Positions 55,337-64,000 of a stretch of 64,000 nucleotides of DNA are shown here, in pieces. The DNA is from Myrica gale (taxonomy: Eukaryota > Streptophyta > Magnoliopsida > Fagales > Myricaceae), in contig OZ005605.1 in NCBI GenBank assembly GCA_963930655.1, positions 6,269,501 to 6,333,500 of the forward strand, in the 5' to 3' direction. Position 1 is the stretch's first letter. Every line of letters starts with the position of its first letter. The translations under genes were made by a program, and so were the position numbers. A model generated the notes under the pieces. That model did not search any database. It saw only the letters and a list, made by a program, of their open reading frames with translations, and was not told the DNA's origin.

Positions 55337-58300
55337 TGATGAAAATACTCGAAGACTTGAAGCTGAAGACTTGTAGTTCAAAACTCAAGTTACTTACAGC
55401 TGACGACTTGTAGTTCTAACTTCAGACGACTTGCAAGAGTTCCAGAATATTCTCGTGTAGTTAGTTTGTGTCATTCTGTTACTTAGCTACACAGTTTGTA
55501 CTCACGTCATACTCTTGTATAAATAATAAATGATAGATTCAATAAAGATTAAGTTAACGTAATATCACTTTTCCTTGATTCTTTCACCATTAACATGGTA
55601 TCGGAGCAAACCTAAAACCTTCCGCATCTCTCTGAATTTTTCCTTCACAGCCAAAATGACAAACAACCAAATGATCAACGATCCTACAAACCCCTACTAC
55701 TTACATAATTCATCAAAAATGAGATCAACCAATTTGTAGTCAATGTGGAATGACAAGCCATACTACTGATAAGTGTTACAAGCTCCATGGATATCCTCCT
55801 GGATATAAGCATGGAAAATCGCAGCAAAATTCAAGTTTCTCTCACATCAGGTTTCTGGTTATTTGTCAGAAACATCCTCAACTATTGGTGATGATCCAAG
55901 GTAGTCTCCTTTCCCTTTCTCTCGTTAGCAATGTGAAAAATGGCTTCAGCTTCTTCAGACGCATGACAGCTCACCTTCTTCACATCAAGCCAATGTAGTG
56001 CATGTATCTTCCGGAGACTCTTTATCATGTTCTGCAGGTATTCACACCATTTGTTCTACCATATCTTCCTCTGTTTCATGGATTTTGGATTCTGGTGCAA
56101 CAGATCATATCATCTGTTCACCAACATTCTATACTTCTAACGTTTCTGTCATCAATACTTCAGTTCAATTACCTAATGGAAATTCTGTGTTGGTTAGTCA
56201 TATAGGCTCTATTCAACTCACCAACTCTATTCTCTTACATCGAGTCTTATGTGTCCCCTCCTTTCAGTTCAATCTAATTTATGTCAGTCAGTTAACAAAA
56301 TCCAATTCTTACTGTCTTCTAATGATTTCTAGATTTTGTATTATCCAGAACCAATCCTCATGGAAGATGATTGGATTGTGTGAAGCAAGGAAAGATATGT
56401 ATCACTTTGTACAGCCTCTCTATCATGCTTTTCCAACTTTCAATTCTATTCCTGCTACTGTTTGCAATGTTCATCTCAATTTCAATAAAACCTCTACTGT
56501 TGATATGTGGCATTGTCGTGTAGGACATGCTTCAACAGATCAGATTACTATGTTGCATCACTTTTCCTTTCATACATTCCAATAAAATCCATTGTAGATC
56601 TTGTCATTATGCCAAGCAACACAGATTACCCTTTCCTCTTAGTTCCTCTTCTTCTACAAAAATTTTTTAGCTTCTCCATTGTGATATATAGGGACCAGTT
56701 TCTACACCATCTTTAAATGGTTCAAAATATTTTTTAACCTCGTAGATGACTTTTCAAAGTGCACCTGGGTTTTCTTAATGTAACACAAATCTGATACCTG
56801 CAATCATCTTATTTCTTTTATCCAATATGTTCAAACTCAGTTTCATACCACGGTACAAATCTTTAGATCAGATAATGGTGCTGAGTTTTCCAACCACTCT
56901 TTTTACTCATCTAAAGGGATAATACATCAAACTAGTTGTGTTGCAACTCCACAACAAAATGGAGTTGTTAAACGCAAGCATAAACATCTTCTTAATGTTG
57001 CTCGGGCATTAAGATTTCAAGCTCATTTACCTTTAAAATTTTGGGGGGAATGTATTATTACTGCCACAAATATCCTTAACCGCATACCTACTTCATTACT
57101 TCAAAATCACTCTCCTTTTGAATGCTTATTCAATAAAATTCCTACCTATTCCCATTTTAGAATTTTCGGTTGCCTCTGTTATGCTGCAACACTTTCTCAT
57201 AACAGACGTAAATTCGATTCTCGAGCTAGACAATGTATTTTTCTTGGCTATCCTTTTGGAGTTAAAGCCTATAAGCTCTATGATCTTCATTCTCACTCCC
57301 TCTTTTACTCTCGGGATGTTGTTTTCTATGAAACCATCTTCCCTTATCAAAGTGATTCACCATCTTCTAATATTCCTTCCACTGCTATTTTCTCTTTACC
57401 TACCAGTTCCACATCCACAAATTTACCTCCCTCGGCTCCCACTTCTTCATCACCCACAACTTCACCTCACACTCATCTTTTTCCTTCCTCTTCCATCTAA
57501 CTTTTCTATTTCTCCTTCTAGTCCATCTCCAGCTACTCCTCCTCGTAGATCAACTAGGTTTAGATAGTCTCCATCCTACTTAAAAGATTGTCATTGTAAC
57601 CTGTTAGCATCTCAAAACAGTCCTCCAATCTTACCACTTCAACCAGGCAAACAACACTCTTTTTCTCATGTTCTATCTTACAATAACTTTTCCCTTCTCA
57701 TCGACATTTTATCCTCTCTATTTGTACTGAATCCGAACTAAAATATTTTGATCAAGCATCTAAAAATTCTAAATGGTGTGATGCTATGCAAACTGAATTA
57801 AGAGCTCTTGAGGATACTCACACTTGGACTTTGGTGGACTTACCTCCTGGTAAACTTGCCATTGGATGCAAGTGGGTTTATCGCATTAAGTACAAGAAGA
57901 TGGCAGTGTTGAAAGATACAAAACACGACTTGTGGCCAAAGGGTATACGCAGATTGAAGGATTGGATTATGTTAATACTTTTTCTCCAGTAGCTAAACTA
58001 ACATCGGTGCGTGCTTTACTTGCTTTAGCTGCTGCCAACTCTTGGTTTTTGTCTTAGTTAGACATAAATAATGTCTTCTTACATGGTGACTTACCCGAGG
58101 AAGTTGATATGGAAATACCTCCTGGTTATACCTCTGCACCCTCTTCTCAAGTCTGCAAATTACAGAAATAACTTTATGGCCTTAAACAAGCCTCTCGTCA
58201 GTGATTTTCCAAGTTATCTTCCTTCCTTATATCTCACGGTTTTGAGCAATGTCGGTCTGATTACTCTCTTTTTATCAAGGTTGATGGTTCCCATTTTATG

Positions 58301-59533
58301 GCTTTACTTATATATGTGGATGAAATCTTAATTGCTAGCATTGATTTGGATTCCATTACCACCACAAATCCTTGTTACATCAGACTTTCAAGATAAAATA
58401 TCTTGGTACCCCCAAATATTTTCTTGGTATTGAAATAGCCCGGTCTTCCAAAGGGATTTCTATATGTCAATGTAAATATGTTCTTGATTTACTTGAAGAC
58501 TCTAGTTTTCTTGGTTGCAAACCTGCTTCCGCTCCTATGGAACAACACTTAAAACTCTCTATTGACGATGGGGATCCGCTTCCTGATGCTACATCTTATA
58601 GCAGACTAGTTGGCAAACTCTTGTATCTCACTCTAACCTGGCCTGATCTTTCTCACTCAGTCCATGTTTTGACTCAATTTATGGACAATCCTACTACTCT
58701 TCATCTTGTTGCATGTCACAGGGTGCTCCGCTATCTCAAATCTTGTCCAGGCCAAGGGCTTTTCTACTCTTCTACATCTGATTTGCAACTTAAGGGATTT
58801 TGTGATTCTGATTGGGCAGGCTGCCCTGACACCAGAAAATCACTTACGGGTTTTTGTATATTTCTTGGGTCTTCTCTTATTTCTAGGCGCTACAAGAAGC
58901 AAAATATCATCTCTAGATCCTCTGCTGAATCAGAGTACAGAGCCATGGCCACTACTTGTTGTGAACTTCAGTGGTTAGTTTATTTGTTGGCTGATTTTCG
59001 TATGCCTCGTCCCAAGCCTGCTTTGTTATTTTGTGACAACCAAGCAGCCCTCCATATTGCTGCTAATCCTACATTTCATTAGAAAACAAAGCATATTGAT
59101 TTTGTTGCCACTTTGTTCGGGAGAAAATACAGAGCAAACTCATTCTTCCTATGCACATCTCCACTTCTCACCAGCTTAGTGATGTTCACCAAACAGCTTG
59201 GTATTTCTCAGTTTCGTCTCCTCCTTTTCAAGATGGGGGTGCTTGATCTTCACACACTATCTTGAGGGGGGGAGTGATGAATATACTCAAAGACTTGAAG
59301 CTGATGACTTGTAGTTCAAGACTCAAGTTACTTTCAGCTGACAACTTGTAGTTCTAAATTCAGACGACTTGCAAGAGTTCCAGAATATTCTCTTGTAGTT
59401 AGTTTGTTTCATTCTGTTACTTAGTTGCACAGCTTGTACTCACGTCATACTCTTGTATAAATACTAAATGACAGATTCAATAAAGATTAAGTTAACGCAA
59501 TATCACTTTTCCTTGATTCTTTCACCATTAACA
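55337..59533 (+). mobile_element. Ty1/copia retrotransposon, full length, fossil
   Basis: Two 259-bp LTRs (55337-55595 and 59275-59533) begin TGATGAA and end CATTAACA. The 5-bp duplication TGATC is perfect (55332-55336 and 59534-59538). A primer site TGGTATCGGAGC, matching initiator-Met tRNA, follows the left LTR, and a purine tract with GGGGGGG precedes the right one. Protease/zinc-knuckle, integrase, reverse transcriptase and RNase H regions are recognisable in copia order on the plus strand, but gag is largely missing and the coding region is broken in many places. The LTRs differ at about a dozen sites, so the insertion is moderately old. It is inserted in unrelated AT-rich DNA (55090-55331 and 59539 onward). 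Confidence 0.95.
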
Positions 59534-59538
59534 TGATC

Positions 59539-60900
59539 AAAAACATTTGTCGCCCAATTCGTCCAAAAAACCTGTCAAATTTGTATTTCGTCATGCACGA
59601 ACCTTTTGGACTGTATAAATAACACTTCCGAACGCTATGACATTTGCATGATAGATTTAAAATATGTCATGCCTAGGGTGCCATACTCTGTTCGCATAAT
59701 GCATGTGAGCGACCTCTATTCTGTAAAGAATTTCTTTTGGTCACAGAACACTCTTAATGGTTGTGCAAAAAATCAATCATTTCTTGATAATGCCAAAACA
59801 AATTCACCAAAACTTGCATTCAGACAGCATAAAACCCCATGCGAATGTGACACATCGAATAGTATGGAACGATTATATTTCATGCAGATCTAATGAGGTG
59901 TGCAAACAGTATAAATGGATGCAGATGGATATGTGTTTAGATGATACTTGTGCGTGCGGACAATATCCACGATAGTATTTTTTAATATTTATAAAATTTA
60001 TTTGATTATGCATTAAAAAATAGATTACAGATTTAAATAAGTTTAAAGATGAAGCATTTCATTAACTATCAGGTACAAAAATTATAAATTGTCTACAAAT
60101 GTTAATTCGTCATAACAATAAATAAGATACATAATCTAAATCATGTTTGAAATAACAACTTTGCCAAATTTTTGTCAGCACAACAAATATGCAATGAGTT
60201 TCCTTACCTGTTTTGTCACTTGATCATGCACCTTAGTTTTGCATTTGTTGTAGCCTCATATTTTGCTCCTATTATTCGCTCCTTATCCTTCAGTCGTGCT
60301 TGTTGCTCTTGCATCGTCCTTTCTATCTCCATTTACTTAGCAAGCAGCTCATTGTAATTATTCTTTCTAGCTCTCATCTCCTCTATCTCCATTCTAGTCT
60401 CACCAGTCTCCGATCCAAGTCTACAAAGGACACAAAAGACAAGATTCAACTAGCTTTACTGAACGACCTAAACCACGCACGTAATTCGATTTGGTCCCTA
60501 AGACCTCAATGAAAATCTATACTTCATTGTATGACCTCCCTTCATACTTGTGATATGTCTATAGCGCCTCTTTATTTTTCTACAAGTTAAGACAACAGAC
60601 TTAAAATAATAAGCATTCAATTTTGAGAAAACATAACATAATTTTACAACTTATAAAAAAATTTCATGTGTTATTTGATATTAATGTGTCATCCTTATTA
60701 GTATGCATCTTTTTGCTTGAGAACTCATTTTGGTATGTTAAGTGTGTGCAATTGAAATATAAACAGCACAACCATATGAATATAAATAGCACAACCAAAT
60801 AATGTTAAATTAAAGATGTAGCATATAATTTAGCATACCCCAAGCATATGCCTATAATTTTAATTTCATAAGTAAAGGTCTAGCAATCAATTGAAGTAGT
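59539..60900. other. Transposon-derived debris, no clear gene
   Basis: Scattered cgaacg-like words near 59600-59960 hint at another CACTA subterminal region. On the minus strand at 60430-60200 an interrupted coiled coil reads ETRMEIEEMRARKNNYNELL and EIERTMQEQQARLKDKERII, similar in style to the C-termini of CACTA accessory or Transposase_24 proteins. Nothing firmer can be said. Confidence 0.35.
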
Positions 60901-61342
60901 TTAATAAATAATTCAACTAAACTATCTTAACTATGTACATGAATACCATGATGTTCAACATCAATTCTAATTGGCATACAATAATTATTGAAAACTAGAG
61001 ATAAATTCACCAACATTATCTAGACGAATTGACTTAATAGGATAGTTAGGAAATCATGCTTGTAATCTAATTTTTAGTGGAAGAAGTCTAGCAAATATAG
61101 TATTCTAGTTGAAATAAAACAATTTATGATCATCTTGAATAAGCATCAATTAAAATCATAAAATATTTAAATAGTCCACATGGTGGGTGTATTGACCCAC
61201 GTATATCTCCCTAAATTCTGAAGGCAATTCAACCACTACCTTAGAAAGAGATGATTTGATCATTAGTTTACTCTGAGAATAAGCACTACAAGGAGACTCA
61301 CACGGTAAAATAATCTTCTATTTTTTTTACAGGTGTTCATAT

Positions 61343-62619
61343 TGTTGGATTTTGTGCACAATCGAGATTTTGATGATTTCAAAAAATGGACATCTTCAAA
61401 GACAAAGACAACTTGACGAAAAGAGTCAAACCTTGAAAAAAGAAGAACAAGAAGATGCAAAGAGCTTAAAGTGAAGATTCAAGACCTTAGGGTACAATCC
61501 TTGTAATTCTTTATTTCACATTTGACAAGGATTTGTATCACGCACATGCATATCTTTCAAAACATGCATAAACCGTTTTAAGTTTTGTTTGAAAGATTAA
61601 AATGTTTTTATAGGTTTCAAAACATCTCAATCAAACCTTCAAACCTTCATATACTTATGGGAAGTATGTCTTCAAAATTGGGTGTTTAAAAGTGGTCAAA
61701 GACGTTATTTTTAAAAGAACAGGATCATGCTTAAGTTGAGGAGGTCGACCGGCTGTTCAAGCGGTCGACCGGTACTTCGACCGCCTTATGTAGCGATCGA
61801 CCGGTTGGTTTTGACAATAGAGCCGTTGAAGCTTCTGAAAATAGGACCGTTGGGTAACGGTAACTTGAAGCGGTCGACCGGTTCATGTAGCGGTCGACTG
61901 ACTCGTTTTAGCAAAAACTCCAAACGGCTATAAACGGCTAGTTTTCATGTGTGACCTATAAATACACCTTCATTTCGTCTAAAATGACAACCCAACGACC
62001 ACATATCATTTCTACTACTTGAGAAATATTTTAAACCTTCCTATTCTATATTTCTCATAGCATTCACACAAAACACACTTTCATATCCTTGTCTTTGTGT
62101 GATTAAAGAGATAGAGCTTTCCATTTTTATATCTACTCTTTGAGAGAGTCTTGTTCCTAAATCTACCTATCAAAAGAGGTGTTTCCTTTAGTGAGGTTGT
62201 TCACTAAATAAGAAGTTTTGAGAGTGTATATCTCAAGCTTTGTGAGGTTGTGAGTAGTGAGCCAGAAAAATCACTTGGGTGGGTTTGAGTGTTGATCCCG
62301 GGAAAACACTTCTACGGTTCACTAGCACCCGGAAGCTAGTGTGTAAGCTATTGGTTGAAGATAGTGGAAAACCTCAAGGCTCGGTGAAGGAGCTTGAGGG
62401 GTGGATGTAGGAGGGTTTGCCGAACCACCTAAAAATACTGTGTTTGCTTCTCTTACATTTCTCCTTACTTTAGCACTTATTTACAGTTCCGCATATTATA
62501 TACTTGTGCTAAAGTAGTATTTACTTGCAAACACATTTTTGGGGGTTTTAACTGAAAAGTTTAGAAAACCAATTCACCCCCCCTCTTGGGTTGCCTTAAT
62601 CCTGAAACTAGGACTCACA
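61343..62619 (+). mobile_element. Solo LTR, Ty1/copia (SIRE-like), fossil
   Basis: It begins TGTTGGATTTTGTGCACAAT and ends GGACTCACA with the perfect 5-bp duplication CATAT (61338-61342 and 62620-62624). It shares with the solo LTR at 9605 the text gccgaaccacctaaaa, ttcacccccnctcttgggtt and the general layout, but they are different subfamilies. A cluster of cggtcgaccgg words (61745-61910) parallels the gtgtcgacac cluster of the other LTR. Confidence 0.88.
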
Positions 62620-62624
62620 CATAT

Positions 62625-62894
62625 CAATTGTGGACATATCATTATCAATCTCAGATGACCAAGAAGATCATGCCAAATCTTAAAATATTTTTGAACCAGA
62701 GTAGTTCTGGTGCATCAATAAATTAGATTCAATGACCCCATGGTTGTGAAATATGACCTCAATTGTGGACATATCATTATCAATCTCAGATGACCAAGAA
62801 GATCATGCCAAATCTTAAAATATTTTTGAACCAGAGTAGTTCTGGTGCATCAATAAATTAGATTCAATGACCCCATGGTTGTGAAATATGACCT
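62625..62894. repeat. 135-bp tandem duplication
   Basis: 62625-62759 and 62760-62894 are identical or nearly so, starting caattgtggacatatcatta. It begins exactly after the target duplication of the solo LTR, within copia-derived sequence. Confidence 0.93.
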
Positions 62895-63059
62895 AGAAGA
62901 GTAAATAAGAAGTTTTCAAAATACGAGTTTAGCCCGAAACCATCAAAGTTATAATATATAGATATTTGTGACTGACTGTATTGGTAGTTTTGCTAAGATA
63001 ATCATTACGAAGTATATCTTCAAAATAAAATCTTTCTAGATTTAGAAGAATACAAATAA

Positions 63060-64000
63060 TCATTGATGCAAATTTTTGTGCCTTTTTTTATAACATTATA
63101 TTTGCTCTTCTGAAGCCTTCAATTAGATTTACTAGACTTGATATGGTACTGAATTTGTCTTAATTTAAAGGTAACGTGTGAAATGAAATTTTAATTTCTT
63201 TAATATTTATGTGTGTTGACGTACTGTCTGCCAGAAACAAATCTCTATCAATAATTATCTCAAACATACAATATCTTATTAAAAATAGTGGTCAAAACAA
63301 ACTAAAATAAAAAAAAAAAAATCATTTTGGTTGATGTAAACATTTCCATCACCCATCAAATGGTAAATTTTTATGTTATAAAATTCACAGAAATTAGAAA
63401 CAACAGATGAATCAAGACAATTAAAAAGTTACAACAGAATTTTTTAATTTTATAAAATTTTTGTAGAGGTCGATCTGTAAGATTCGCAACAGAATTGTTG
63501 ATCGTTGAAATCAAGCAGCCCAAACGATTTGCCTTCTTCAGATCCACTTACACAGTTTTTAGAGAGTTTTAGAGATATAATTTTTAGAGAGAGAAACTCT
63601 CAACGTGACAATGATGTTCTTCTCTCTTAAATGAAATTCTTAACTGTATATAATAGCTTATTCATAACTTCAACTGTGCTTCTGTGTGAGATCTTTAGGG
63701 ATCTTAAATCTCTACCGTAGGATCATCATGAAAAATTCTTTTTCATTAACTCCTTTATATTATGTATTCTGAATTTATAGGCTTTTACAAATTGTGATCA
63801 TGTTCATTAATATATCACAATTTACCCCCGAGATAGTGAGACTATTTTTCGTGAAATCTCTTTTGTTAAAAATTATTTATTTATTTATCCTTCCACCATA
63901 CTACATTCCACAAGAGCTAATAAGACCAGAATAATATCACCAATTAAGTTCTTAGCTCATATAATTCTTAATTCATAATTTGTAACTCGTTGGACTATCA
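63060..64000. other. No gene recognised
   Basis: AT-rich sequence with stops in all frames. It may belong to the copia fossil to its left, but no motif supports that firmly. Confidence 0.4.

Larger units (their letters stand above)
60900..63060 (-). mobile_element. Ty1/copia pol fragment on minus strand, fossil, split by a solo LTR
   Basis: On the minus strand, 62900-62625 resembles the GAG-pre-integrase region (IWHDLLGHL) and 61320-60900 the integrase core (SIRLDNVGEF). The order is right for one copia element, and the solo LTR at 61343-62619 sits between them. It is much broken and no LTR of its own was found. Limits are approximate. Confidence 0.65.

Noticed and set aside
60172-60512. Two plus-strand frames of 60-70 codons
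   Set aside because: They are antisense to a degenerate coiled-coil stretch on the minus strand and have no family features.
1-64000. tRNA, rRNA or CRISPR-like arrays
   Set aside because: No cloverleaf with matching A and B boxes other than the SINE-like segment was seen, no rRNA text, and the regular repeats found belong to transposons.

Overview
This is a stretch of plant nuclear DNA, almost certainly from a eudicot. The evidence is spliced D3-type cyclin, SKI2-helicase and P2B calcium-pump exons, a ZAT-type C2H2 repressor with an EAR motif, a BAHD acyltransferase relic, and a full set of plant transposon superfamilies (CACTA, hAT, MULE, Ty1/copia, LINE, SINE). The DNA is AT-rich and transposon-dense. 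I recognise only one intact host gene, a two-finger C2H2 transcription repressor at 41322-42164. The other host-like coding pieces are relics or fragments carried inside transposons.

Layout. 1-8010: CACTA element A on the minus strand (left end outside the window), with a decayed tnp2 transposase, accessory genes and arrays of a CGTCCGAACG-type motif; a 397-bp MULE-type MITE sits inside it. 8466-11516: long-TIR element split by a copia-type solo LTR. 11539-12982: BAHD acyltransferase pseudogene. 13131-17593: long-TIR Pack-MULE-like element carrying fragments of a SKI2 RNA helicase and an autoinhibited Ca2+-ATPase, interleaved. 17701-18005: probable SINE. 18423-19841: TIR element with LINE debris. 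19855-25392: complete hAT element with perfect 8-bp target duplication and an apparently intact transposase. 26096-28819: Pack-hAT with perfect 8-bp target duplication carrying spliced fragments of a cyclin D3 gene and an ASCC1-like gene. 29712-31275: MULE MITE plus an 801-bp tandem duplication that also copied the end of CACTA element C (31074-about 34545). 34546-36154: probable solo LTR holding a hAT MITE. 36160-38800: a further CACTA-like remnant (D) with CGTTCGAACG motifs and an AT-rich minisatellite. 38800-44080: gene island around the ZAT gene. 44090-45503: copia fossil and a MITE. 45949-55086: complete-ended CACTA element B with ATC target duplication and CGATCGATCG arrays. 55337-59533: whole-length Ty1/copia fossil. 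60900-63060: another copia fossil split by a solo LTR.

How parts fit together. The CACTA elements share a plan: CACTA terminus, subterminal motif array, a leader with a likely intron, an accessory gene resembling the putative plant transposon protein family followed by a coiled coil, a second motif array, then (in A and B) the tnp2 gene, and in B a Transposase_24 gene. Each family carries its own short palindromic motif. Two unrelated DNA transposons (MULE-type and hAT) have each picked up pieces of two host genes, so the window is a good example of exon shuffling by cut-and-paste elements. All calls are from reading the sequence; no database search was run.
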